A stretch of 64,000 nt of DNA from a virus. The translations under genes and the position numbers were made by a program. Below the pieces are notes generated by a model. That model was not told the DNA's origin and did not search any database. It was given only the letters and a program-made list of their open reading frames with translations. Every line of letters begins with the position of its first letter. The first letter of the stretch is position 1. Below, piece by piece: positions 1 through 6,297 of the stretch. Location: IMG/VR virus record IMGVR_UViG_3300040811_000825, positions 1 through 64,000 of that record; one strand, written 5' to 3'.

Positions 1-30
1 TGTGAATTCATTTTTTTTTTTAACTTCCAT
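1..30 (-). CDS. Start of a gene leaving the left edge (partial)
   Basis: An ATG at 30-28 opens a lysine-rich reading frame that runs off the window after ten codons. It lies just downstream of a terminator and a T4-type late promoter (36-43), which is the usual arrangement before a new transcription unit here. Only the position supports the call; no product can be named and no clear ribosome binding site is seen. Confidence 0.3.
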   Translation of the reverse strand, partial: MEVKKKNEFT

Positions 31-35
31 AGATT

Positions 36-43
36 TATTTATA
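36..43 (-). promoter_or_regulatory. T4-type late promoter (TATAAATA)
   Basis: TATAAATA on the minus strand directly follows the U-run of the terminator at 43-69 and precedes the partial gene at 30-1. The octamer matches the T4-like late promoter consensus recognised by gp55-type late sigma factors. Confidence 0.55.
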
Positions 44-69
44 AAAAAGCACCCCATGCAAGGAGTGCT
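43..69 (-). terminator. Rho-independent terminator after the HNH gene
   Basis: A minus-strand hairpin (arms GCACTCC and GGGGTGC, loop about five bases) is followed by six U residues. It ends the transcript of the HNH-like gene at 129-689. Confidence 0.7.
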
Positions 70-128
70 GTGACGGTTTAGAAGGTGGTCTGAAGGGACA
101 GTCAGGACATCCTGCCCCACAACATCCA

Positions 129-689
129 TTAGATTTTTTCAAGATTTTCAACCAGTGTTTTGAGTTCTTGTAGGGTGGCATCGGACTTAATCCAATTTGC
201 CCGTGATGATACTACCCATATATTATCTGGAGTATATCCTTCACCAGGAACTTTTTGGTCTAAGCTTGGATTTCTTGGGTCTCTCTTATTATTTGTAGAT
301 ACTAATGGTATTCCAAGTAGAGGACAAGTTTCTGGTATTATAATGTCTTCTATAGAAATTGTAAAGGGTATTCCTTTTTTCTTTGCTCTGTGTTGGGCAT
401 TGTGATACATCTTATATCTACGATCGTCTTGTTTACGAGTTCCAGGTTCTTTCCTACTTCTTGGATTATTAGGAGAAACTTCTCTCAATCTTTCCAATCT
501 CAAACATCCACAAGAAATTATTTTTCCAGATACAATATCGTGCCTTCTTGTTTTGGTGGTCTTTCCTCCACAAGAACAAGAACATTCACATAGAACATAT
601 TTTTTACAATGGGATTGATACTCCTTTTCAATCGTCAATCTATTAAAAGTTTGCCCAACTCTACTTTTCCTTACCATACCTTCATTCAT
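129..689 (-). CDS. HNH-family homing-endonuclease-like protein
   Basis: The 186-residue protein has an N-terminal Cys-rich module (CECSCSCGGKTT around residues 34-45 and SCGC near residue 60), which resembles the zinc-binding domain of free-standing phage homing enzymes. The C-terminal half has CPLLGIPL, then SLDQKVPGEGY and DNIWVVSSRANWIKSD, the pattern of HNH/endonuclease-VII-like nucleases in which the Asp-Asn pair and the following Asn sit in the metal site. It lies immediately downstream of psbD behind that gene's terminator. Homing endonucleases are known beside cyanophage photosystem genes, so a free-standing endonuclease that cuts psbD of competing phages is a reasonable inference. 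It could also be a non-mobile HNH nuclease. It has its own extended -10 element and a late promoter. Confidence 0.7.
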   Translation of the reverse strand: MNEGMVRKSRVGQTFNRLTIEKEYQSHCKKYVLCECSCSCGGKTTKTRRHDIVSGKIISCGCLRLERLREVSPNNPRSRKEPGTRKQDDRRYKMYHNAQHRAKKKGIPFTISIEDIIIPETCPLLGIPLVSTNNKRDPRNPSLDQKVPGEGYTPDNIWVVSSRANWIKSDATLQELKTLVENLEKI

Positions 690-698
690 AACTATTAT

Positions 699-740
699 TA
701 TTTATACATTTTAGTTTTTCTAAACGAAGGTATTATAGCA
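699..740 (-). promoter_or_regulatory. Extended -10 promoter plus late promoter for the HNH gene
   Basis: On the minus strand TGCTATAAT (740-732), an extended -10 box, directly follows the psbD terminator U-run. About 25 bases on, TATAAATA (706-699) matches the late consensus. The HNH gene start follows at 689. No good -35 box is present, so the TG extension would have to compensate. Confidence 0.55.
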
Positions 741-765
741 TAAAAAAGAGACCCGAAGGTCTCTT
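741..765 (-). terminator. Rho-independent terminator after psbD
   Basis: Minus-strand hairpin AGAGACC-TTCG-GGTCTCT followed by six U residues, 28 bases past the psbD stop codon. Confidence 0.85.
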
Positions 766-792
766 GAATTACCGCAGGGTAATGTATTTTTA

Positions 793-1854
793 TCACAAAG
801 CATTGCCTCGTGGTAATACTTCCTCTGGCAGCACAAATCGCTCATGTGGTTGGTCTACTGGTGCCATCCAAGCACGAATGCCTTCGTTGAGCAGTATATT
901 TTTTGAATAAAAGGTCTCAAATTCCGGATCTTCTGCTGCACGAATCTCCTGACTTACGAAATCATAAGCACGAAGGTTAAGAGCAAGACCGATAATACCA
1001 ATGGATGAGGTCCAAAGACCCATAACAGGAACAAAGAGCATAAAGAAATGAAGCCACCTCTTGTTACTAAAAGCGATGCCGAAGATCTGGGACCAAAATC
1101 TATTCGCCGTAACCATCGAATAAGTCTCTTCCTCTTGGGTAGAGTCGAATGCCTTGAAAGTATTTGCTTGCTCACCATCTTCATACAAGGTATTCTCTAC
1201 TGTAACACCATGAATTGCAGAAAGCAAGGCTCCTCCCAAGATACCTGCAACACCCATCATGTGGAAGGGGTTGAGTGTCCAGTTATGGAAACCTTGGAGG
1301 AACAAGAGGAAACGGAAGATCGCCGCGACGCCAAACGAGGGGGCAAAGAACCAACTAGATTGCCCGAGAGGGTAGATAAGGAAAACGCTGACAAAGACAG
1401 CAATCGGACCAGAGAACGCAATAGCATTGTACGGGCGGATACCTACAAGACGGGCAATCTCAAATTGCCTAAGCATGAAACCTATGAGAGCAAAGGCTCC
1501 GTGGAGCGCCACAAAATTCCAGAGTCCCCCAAGTTGGAGCCAACGCTGGAAATCTCCCTGAGACTCAGGACCCCAAAGTAGAAGAAGAGAATGACCCATA
1601 GCATCAGCAGGCGTTGACACAGCCGCTGTGAGAAAATTAGCACCTTCAAGGTAGGAAGACGCCAATCCGTGGGTATACCAGCTTGTAACAAACGTTGTGC
1701 CAGTAAGCCAGCCACCAATTGCCAGATAAGCAGTGGGAAAAAGAAGTAATCCAGACCAACCCACAAAGACAAAGCGGTCGCGTTTAAGCCAGTCATCCAG
1801 GACATCAAACCATCCTCTCTGTGAAATGGGCGGTGAAAGAGTTGAAGAAGCCAT
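793..1854 (-). CDS. psbD: Photosystem II reaction centre protein D2
   Basis: The 353-residue protein is collinear with cyanobacterial D2. Visible landmarks are [19 protein letters not shown] at the N terminus, the special-pair and non-haem-iron region ([12 protein letters not shown], His ligands), the QA region ([20 protein letters not shown]) and the end [10 protein letters not shown]. The ATG at 1854 is preferred over an in-frame TTG three codons upstream because it matches the family length and lies just after GGAGG. The first ten residues ([10 protein letters not shown]) replace the host N terminus, whereas the rest is highly conserved. Phage D2 is known to replace turning-over host D2 in the thylakoid during infection. 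The gene has its own composite promoter at 1876-1909 and a terminator at 741-765. Confidence 0.98.
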   Translation of the reverse strand: MASSTLSPPISQRGWFDVLDDWLKRDRFVFVGWSGLLLFPTAYLAIGGWLTGTTFVTSWYTHGLASSYLEGANFLTAAVSTPADAMGHSLLLLWGPESQGDFQRWLQLGGLWNFVALHGAFALIGFMLRQFEIARLVGIRPYNAIAFSGPIAVFVSVFLIYPLGQSSWFFAPSFGVAAIFRFLLFLQGFHNWTLNPFHMMGVAGILGGALLSAIHGVTVENTLYEDGEQANTFKAFDSTQEEETYSMVTANRFWSQIFGIAFSNKRWLHFFMLFVPVMGLWTSSIGIIGLALNLRAYDFVSQEIRAAEDPEFETFYSKNILLNEGIRAWMAPVDQPHERFVLPEEVLPRGNAL

Positions 1855-1875
1855 AACCTCCAATCGTATTTCTCA

Positions 1876-1909
1876 TATTTAGTTTACATAAATTTACAAA
1901 ACATGTCAA
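1876..1909 (-). promoter_or_regulatory. Composite early/late promoter of psbD
   Basis: On the minus strand TTGACA (1909-1904), exactly 17 bp, then TAAACT (1886-1881) form a sigma70-type promoter. The -10 box runs into CTAAATA (1882-1876), a T4-type late promoter variant. The same overlap is seen at psbA and at the gene at 17389-17760. Confidence 0.7.
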
Positions 1910-1963
1910 TAGGAAATTATACTTGGTGAACATTACAGAAACAAAAATAATAAGTTAAGGATT

Positions 1964-2119
1964 TCATGTTTTCCAAGGGTCGGAATTATGCACACAGGAT
2001 TTTGGATGTGCCCAATCTTCTTCACGCACTTGTAATTCTAACTTTAGTTTTTCGTTTTCAACCTCAAGCACAAAGATTCTATCTTTGAGTTTTTCAATCT
2101 CTACCTTTAAATTCTTCAT
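1964..2119 (-). CDS. Small coiled-coil protein
   Basis: A 51-residue reading frame starts at MKNLKVEIEKLKDR. Residues 1-30 show a leucine heptad pattern rich in Glu and Lys, as in a short parallel coiled coil; the C terminus is polar with single Cys and His residues. Its start overlaps the end of the preceding gene (2094-2321) by 26 bases, which implies translational coupling. An upstream in-frame TTG (2158) would add 13 residues but lies deep in the previous gene. Function unknown. Confidence 0.6.
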   Translation of the reverse strand: MKNLKVEIEKLKDRIFVLEVENEKLKLELQVREEDWAHPKSCVHNSDPWKT

Positions 2120-2321
2120 AGCATTTCCGAAAATAAACATCGACTTTTCTAAGATCATCTAAATGAATATCACAAATATAATTATGATCATCACACCATT
2201 CTAATGCCAGATAATGAAAGTCTTCATCCCCTACAACCTTCTTAATCCCATAAGAACGAACAAATGAAGACATTATAAAGTTCCAGCATTGTTGATTAGT
2301 GCGCTGTTCCATTTCCATCAT
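2094..2321 (-). CDS. Conserved-looking small hypothetical protein
   Basis: The 75-residue frame begins MMEMEQRTNQQ and contains a Trp/Cys/His-rich centre (LALEWCDDHNYICDIH). The frame stays open upstream to a GTG at 2417, but that part is better explained by the overlapping 42-residue gene at 2296-2424, so the ATG at 2321 is chosen. It sits in the gnd-psbD interval as the second of three tightly overlapping small genes. No family is recognised. Confidence 0.55.
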   Translation of the reverse strand: MMEMEQRTNQQCWNFIMSSFVRSYGIKKVVGDEDFHYLALEWCDDHNYICDIHLDDLRKVDVYFRKCYEEFKGRD

Positions 2322-2424
2322 AGTCGTCCGAGTCGTAGTAATTATTTTCACCTTTTCGTAACCCGAAGTATATCGTGGCCAATACAAATGGTATTGCCAC
2401 CCACTTGAGTGCTTCACCTAACAT
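2296..2424 (-). CDS. 42-residue single-pass membrane peptide
   Basis: An ATG at 2424, eight bases before the end of gnd, opens a 42-codon frame. It has a hydrophobic segment at residues 8-21 (WVAIPFVLATIYFGLR) and an acidic tail (YYDSDDYDGNG). It overlaps gnd at its start and the next gene at its end, and GGTGG lies just upstream. The amphipathic layout and overlap chain suggest a real micro-gene rather than a chance frame. Function unknown. Confidence 0.5.
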   Translation of the reverse strand: MLGEALKWVAIPFVLATIYFGLRKGENNYYDSDDYDGNGTAH

Positions 2425-3451
2425 CGTGACCACCAAACATTGCTCTCATACCATTCAAGACTTTGTTTGCAAATCGTCCAAGTCTTCTGGACTCGAATCT
2501 TGAGTAGAGAGCAGAAGTAATAACAGGGGCTGGAACACCGAGATCCACAGCAGCGTGAACAGTCCAACGACCCTCACCACTGTCTGATACTCCACCATCG
2601 AATTTGCTAAGCTCTCTATCGCTCCGTAGAACATCAGCGGTAAGATCAAGTAACCAAGAACCAACCACGCTACCACGACGCCAAAGCTCAGCCACTTCAG
2701 CAACATTAATGTCGTAGCAATAGTCTTCTGGATTGTCCATTGGAGCAACTTCAGCATCACCTGCAGCAACGTATGCTGACCCAGTATTTGCTTCATGCAG
2801 GATATTAAATCCTTCTGCATATGCTTGCATGATTCCGTATTCGATTCCATTGTGAACCATCTTTACAAAGTGACCAGCGCCTGGACCACCACAGTGCAAC
2901 CAACCTAATTCAGACTGCCTAACATAGTCATTAGGTTGTGTACGTTCGGCGGTAGAGATACCTGGTGAGAGGGCATTGAAAATTGGCGCACAAGAGGCGA
3001 CTGCAGTATCTCCGCCCCCAACCATAAGACAGTATCCACGCTCCAGACCATAAACACCACCACTAGTACCACAGTCAATATACGCGATGCCAAGTTTAGA
3101 TAACCGTTCTGCCCTGCGTCTAGAGTCTTTAAAATTGGAATTGCCATGATCAATAATAATGTCGCCTTCACGACAATATCGTAGTAAGTCATTAATGGTA
3201 TCCTCTACGGTTTCTGCTGGCACAACCATCATAAACACTCCTGGTTTTCTGTCAGAAATGTTTTTATGACTATGAATCATTTGAACAAGGCTTTCCAGAG
3301 AAGTGGTAACTCCACTAATATAACCTTTTTCATATTGTTCACAAGCCTTTTCATAGTTGTTTCTATAACCCCACACTTCGTGTCCGTGTTTGATAAGACG
3401 GCGAGACATACCCTCGCCCATCCTACCAAGCCCTATAATACCTACTTTCAT
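2414..3451 (-). CDS. gnd: 6-phosphogluconate dehydrogenase (decarboxylating)
   Basis: The 345-residue enzyme belongs to the short bacterial class. It has the Rossmann dinucleotide motif VGIIGLGRMGEGMSRRL at the N terminus, IIDHGNSNF and the substrate-binding stretch FVKMVHNGIEYG with the catalytic Lys-His-Asn trio. It oxidises 6-phosphogluconate to ribulose 5-phosphate, making NADPH in the host cytoplasm. Together with talC ten bases upstream it biases host carbon flow to the pentose phosphate pathway, which feeds nucleotide synthesis. ATG at 3451 is preferred over the TTG two codons earlier because AAAGG sits upstream. zwf and cp12 are not in the window. Confidence 0.95.
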   Translation of the reverse strand: MKVGIIGLGRMGEGMSRRLIKHGHEVWGYRNNYEKACEQYEKGYISGVTTSLESLVQMIHSHKNISDRKPGVFMMVVPAETVEDTINDLLRYCREGDIIIDHGNSNFKDSRRRAERLSKLGIAYIDCGTSGGVYGLERGYCLMVGGGDTAVASCAPIFNALSPGISTAERTQPNDYVRQSELGWLHCGGPGAGHFVKMVHNGIEYGIMQAYAEGFNILHEANTGSAYVAAGDAEVAPMDNPEDYCYDINVAEVAELWRRGSVVGSWLLDLTADVLRSDRELSKFDGGVSDSGEGRWTVHAAVDLGVPAPVITSALYSRFESRRLGRFANKVLNGMRAMFGGHDVR

Positions 3452-3461
3452 TGACAACCTT

Positions 3462-4115
3462 TTAGAGTTTTGATTCTACTGATTTCCAGTCATTATCAAA
3501 AATTTCAAGACCTTTATCAGTTAAAATATGATTATACATCTGTTCAAAAACCTTTGGTGGCATTGTAACGATTTGTGCTCCATTATACCAAGACCTCAAT
3601 GCTCTATGAACACTACGAATTGATGCTGACAAGACTTGAGTTTGAATTCCATGAATGCGATAGATATCAGCAATACCACGAACGACTTCAAGACCAGCAA
3701 CTTGCTGATCATCAAGTCTTCCAACAAAAGGAGAAACATATGTTGCCCCCGCTTTAGCAGCAAGAACTGCTTGCGCCATGCTGAAGATAAGTGTGACGTT
3801 GGTGCGAATACCTCTTTCAGAAAGGAATTTACAAACTTTCAGACCATCTTTAGTCATAGGAAGTTTGATAGTAGCGATGTCACCAAACTTTTCAGAAAGT
3901 CTAAGACCTTCTGCAGCCATTTGATCAGCATCGCCAACAACTTCCATGCTGAGGTCTTTAACACCAATGCCCTTAATATATTCGTAAACCTCTTCAGGAT
4001 CTCTGCCTGATTTTTTAATCAAAGTTGGATTAGTTGTTACTCCATCAATCAATCCAGTATCAAAATAATCTTTAATTGCCCAGTGGTCGGCGGTGTCTAA
4101 AAAAATCTTCATCAT
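3462..4115 (-). CDS. talC: Transaldolase (TalC/MipB type)
   Basis: The 217-residue protein starts MKIFLDTADHW and has DGVTTNPTLIKKSG, KLPMTKDGLK (Schiff-base lysine on strand 4) and TYVSPFVGRLDD, all hallmarks of the short fructose-6-phosphate-aldolase/TalC family. Cyanophage TalC is the well-known phage-type transaldolase of the pentose phosphate pathway. It overlaps petE by four bases (ATGA type) and lies ten bases before gnd, so the three are co-translated. Confidence 0.96.
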   Translation of the reverse strand: MMKIFLDTADHWAIKDYFDTGLIDGVTTNPTLIKKSGRDPEEVYEYIKGIGVKDLSMEVVGDADQMAAEGLRLSEKFGDIATIKLPMTKDGLKVCKFLSERGIRTNVTLIFSMAQAVLAAKAGATYVSPFVGRLDDQQVAGLEVVRGIADIYRIHGIQTQVLSASIRSVHRALRSWYNGAQIVTMPPKVFEQMYNHILTDKGLEIFDNDWKSVESKL

Positions 4116-4435
4116 TCAACGTGTACAGTACCAATCATACCCGCACCCTTATGGGGGGCGCACCAATATGTATAATCACCTGCTTCAGGGAAGGTGACAT
4201 CAAACTCCTCACCAGGCATCATTGCTAATGCCTCATGAGAGATTTCAGGATGGTCTTCTACCACAACATTATGTGGGGGAAGCATATTATTCACAAAGTG
4301 AACAGACTCTCCTGCTGATATTGTAACCTCTGCTGGGTCAAAAATCAAGTCTCCATTTGAACCCATTTGAACATCCACTGCCCATGCTGGTGCAGCTAGA
4401 AAAAGTGTAGCAAGAAGTGCGAAAAAGAACTTCAT
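4112..4435 (-). CDS. petE: Plastocyanin
   Basis: The 107-residue precursor has a Sec signal peptide (MKFFFALLATLFLAAPAWA, cleavage after AWA) and a mature type-1 copper domain. The four copper ligands are visible: His in PPHNVVV, Cys and His in YWCAPHKG, and Met in GAGMIG. It carries electrons from cytochrome b6f to photosystem I in the thylakoid lumen. An ATG three codons upstream (4444) is an alternative start; neither has a good ribosome binding site. It heads the petE-talC-gnd overlap chain. Confidence 0.93.
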   Translation of the reverse strand: MKFFFALLATLFLAAPAWAVDVQMGSNGDLIFDPAEVTISAGESVHFVNNMLPPHNVVVEDHPEISHEALAMMPGEEFDVTFPEAGDYTYWCAPHKGAGMIGTVHVE

Positions 4436-4457
4436 ATAAGTCATGCGACTACATTAT

Positions 4458-4664
4458 CTATGGCAACTTACGTCCTATGTAACGAGGATTTGTCTTGACT
4501 TCCTCACTTATCATCTCACCAAAATCATCACAACATTGACACCATTGTTGCCTTGCAATTTTAGATTTTTGCACATCTTTCATCTCATACTTCCAGTACC
4601 ACCATTCATAATACAATTCCTTACATTCATCAGATTTTTTTTGAAGATGTGGTTCCCTATACAT
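4458..4664 (-). CDS. Small Cys/Trp-rich hypothetical protein
   Basis: A 68-residue frame lies between the 57-residue gene and petE, with Trp/Tyr clusters (YYEWWYWKYE) and a close Cys trio (QWCQCCDD). The protein is basic at both ends and has no membrane segment. The Cys cluster could bind a metal, but only one compact group is seen. It is in the same orientation and interval spacing as its neighbours. Family not recognised. Confidence 0.5.
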   Translation of the reverse strand: MYREPHLQKKSDECKELYYEWWYWKYEMKDVQKSKIARQQWCQCCDDFGEMISEEVKTNPRYIGRKLP

Positions 4665-4691
4665 TAGGAACCTGCCCAGTAGATTACTACA

Positions 4692-4865
4692 CTATTTATT
4701 TTTCCATTCCCACATACCTTTACATTCAATTCCCATTCTCATCATCTTTACAAGAGCCTCTTGTGCTGATTCCATTTGAAAGAATGTTGCTACTTTATCT
4801 TCACCATTAAGAACATATCCAACACAATAGAATCCATACTTCAGCGGGTCTAGAACTTTTGCCAT
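4692..4865 (-). CDS. Small hypothetical protein downstream of psbA
   Basis: The 57-residue protein starts MAKVLDPLKYGF and reads as a compact alpha/beta fold (YCVGYVLNGEDKVATFF, then a helix, then ECKGMWEW). The frame is open further upstream to 4976, but that part crosses the psbA terminator, so the ATG at 4865 is chosen. Its promoter would be the extended -10 box at 4887-4895. The end carries AATAAATA, a possible late promoter for the genes beyond. Function unknown. Confidence 0.6.
   Translation of the reverse strand: MAKVLDPLKYGFYCVGYVLNGEDKVATFFQMESAQEALVKMMRMGIECKGMWEWKNK
4693..4700 (-). promoter_or_regulatory. Possible late promoter before the petE operon
   Basis: AATAAATA on the minus strand fits the late consensus. 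It overlaps the last codons of the gene at 4692-4865 and is the only late-type site ahead of the petE-talC-gnd group. Confidence 0.4.
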
Positions 4866-4886
4866 AAGTTGCCATCGAACTTTTTT

Positions 4887-4895
4887 ATTATAGCA
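4887..4895 (-). promoter_or_regulatory. Extended -10 promoter after the psbA terminator
   Basis: TGCTATAAT on the minus strand abuts the terminator U-run, the same junction as behind psbD. The gene at 4692-4865 starts 22 bases downstream. There is no recognisable -35 box. Confidence 0.5.
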
Positions 4896-4922
4896 TAAAA
4901 AAAGGACCTCACTTGGAGGTCC
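4896..4922 (-). terminator. Rho-independent terminator after psbA
   Basis: Perfect 7-bp stem GGACCTC/GAGGTCC with a five-base loop and seven U residues on the minus strand. It lies about 95 bases beyond the psbA stop, leaving a long 3' untranslated region (4923-5015) in which no gene is seen. Confidence 0.9.
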
Positions 4923-5015
4923 CTTCTTTTTTCTTATTCTGTTTTTGTGGTCTGTATATTTGAGGCCAAGTATCACGGATGATCTCGGCCAGTTTGTATG
5001 GTGTATCGGAAGATA

Positions 5016-6098
5016 TCAACCGATGCTAGGAGCGGTGAGTGCAACAGGAGTGGACTCAGCAGCAGCAAGATCCAGAGGGAAATTGTGTGCGTTCCTCTCG
5101 TGCATTACTTCCATACCCAAACCAGCACGGTTGAGAACGTCTGCCCAAGTGTTGAGCACATGTCCTTGATTATCCATGATGGACTGGTTGAAGTTGAAAC
5201 CGTTCAGGTTGAATGCCATGGTGCTAACACCAAGTGCGGTGAACCAGATACCGATAACAGGCCAAGCAGCGAGGAAGAAGTGGAGCGAACGGGAGTTGTT
5301 GAACGAGGCATATTGGAAGATCAGACGACCAAAGTAACCGTGTGCAGCAACGATGTTATAGGTCTCTTCTTCTTGACCAAACTTGTAACCATAGTTCTGG
5401 GACTCGTTTTCGGTGGTTTCACGAACCAGCGAAGAAGTAACCAGAGAGCCGTGCATTGCACTGAACAGAGAACCACCGAAGACACCTGCGACGCCCAGCA
5501 TGTGGAAGGGGTGCATCAGGATGTTGTGCTCTGCTTGGAAAACAAGCATGTAGTTGAAGGTGCCACTGATACCGAGAGGCATTGCGTCAGAGAAAGAACC
5601 CTGACCGAAAGGATAGACAAGGAAAACTGCGGATGCTGCTGCAACAGGAGCAGAGTAAGCAACACAGATCCAAGGACGCATACCTAGGCGGTAAGACAGT
5701 TCCCACTCACGACCCATGTAAGCATAGATGCCGATAAGGAAGTGGAAGACTACGAGTTGGAAAGGACCACCGTTGTAAAGCCATTCATCCAGAGATGCAG
5801 CTTCCCAAATGGGGTAGAAGTGAAGACCAATTGCGTTTGAAGAAGGGACAACAGCACCAGAAATGATGTTGTTACCATACATGAGTGAACCAGCAACGGG
5901 TTCACGGATGCCATCAATGTCCACAGGGGGAGCACCGATAAAGGCGATGATGAAACAAGTAGTAGCAGCAAGCAGGCAAGGAATCATCAGGACTCCGAAC
6001 CAACCAACATACAGACGGTTATCTGTGCTGGTGACCCACTGACAAAATTGTTCCCAAGTATTCGATTGTTGTTGACGTGAAAGAGTAGCGTTAGCCAT
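5016..6098 (-). CDS. psbA: Photosystem II reaction centre protein D1
   Basis: The 360-residue full-length D1 has all landmarks: the TyrZ region ([14 protein letters not shown]), the iron/QB region ([18 protein letters not shown]), [20 protein letters not shown] and the C-terminal extension after DLAAAES. The Glu in GREWE is the position equivalent to D1 residue 130; Glu there marks the high-light D1 type, Gln the low-light type. No intron interrupts the gene, unlike the known S-PM2 psbA. The protein replaces photodamaged host D1 in the thylakoid during infection. A composite promoter (6260-6293) and a hairpin-rich leader precede it; a terminator is at 4896-4922. Confidence 0.99.
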   Translation of the reverse strand: MANATLSRQQQSNTWEQFCQWVTSTDNRLYVGWFGVLMIPCLLAATTCFIIAFIGAPPVDIDGIREPVAGSLMYGNNIISGAVVPSSNAIGLHFYPIWEAASLDEWLYNGGPFQLVVFHFLIGIYAYMGREWELSYRLGMRPWICVAYSAPVAAASAVFLVYPFGQGSFSDAMPLGISGTFNYMLVFQAEHNILMHPFHMLGVAGVFGGSLFSAMHGSLVTSSLVRETTENESQNYGYKFGQEEETYNIVAAHGYFGRLIFQYASFNNSRSLHFFLAAWPVIGIWFTALGVSTMAFNLNGFNFNQSIMDNQGHVLNTWADVLNRAGLGMEVMHERNAHNFPLDLAAAESTPVALTAPSIG

Positions 6099-6125
6099 TT
6101 GTTTGTACGAAAAGTAAGACCATCA

Positions 6126-6169
6126 GGGAAATGGTGGAGTTACTATTTCCCAAGACCCCTCGCCTTGGG
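6126..6169 (-). promoter_or_regulatory. psbA leader with two mutually exclusive hairpins
   Basis: In the leader, CCCAAG...CTTGGG (6149-6169) and ATTTCCC/GGGAAAT arms (6126-6151) share the three bases 6149-6151, so only one hairpin can form at a time. The second ends 28 bases before the start codon. The remaining leader (6099-6259) shows no gene and no strong Shine-Dalgarno sequence. Confidence 0.4.
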
Positions 6170-6259
6170 ATATGAGAGACGTGATTTATACACCCTATAG
6201 GTCTCGGTTTGGGGTGTTCGACAACGGTTAAGAAATGTTTCATTTCTGCGTCGTTGATG

Positions 6260-6293
6260 TATTTATATTACTACGGTTTCCCGCCCCCGTCAA
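6260..6293 (-). promoter_or_regulatory. Composite early/late promoter of psbA
   Basis: Minus-strand TTGACG (6293-6288), exactly 17 bp, then TAATAT (6270-6265) make a sigma70-type promoter. The -10 box overlaps TATAAATA (6267-6260), a perfect T4-type late promoter. The promoter starts only a few bases after the end of the preceding structural gene. Confidence 0.75.
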
Positions 6294-6297
6294 GGCC

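Noticed and set aside
1048-1581. Open plus-strand frame of 177 codons
   Set aside because: It is the mirror of psbD, whose codon pattern leaves the opposite strand open; composition is not protein-like and there is no start signal.
4998-5687. Open plus-strand frame of 229 codons
   Set aside because: Mirror of psbA; same reasoning. An antisense RNA to psbA is known in S-PM2, but no plus-strand promoter was seen here.
5016-6098. Intron or homing endonuclease in psbA
   Set aside because: The D1 frame is continuous over 360 codons with no insertion.
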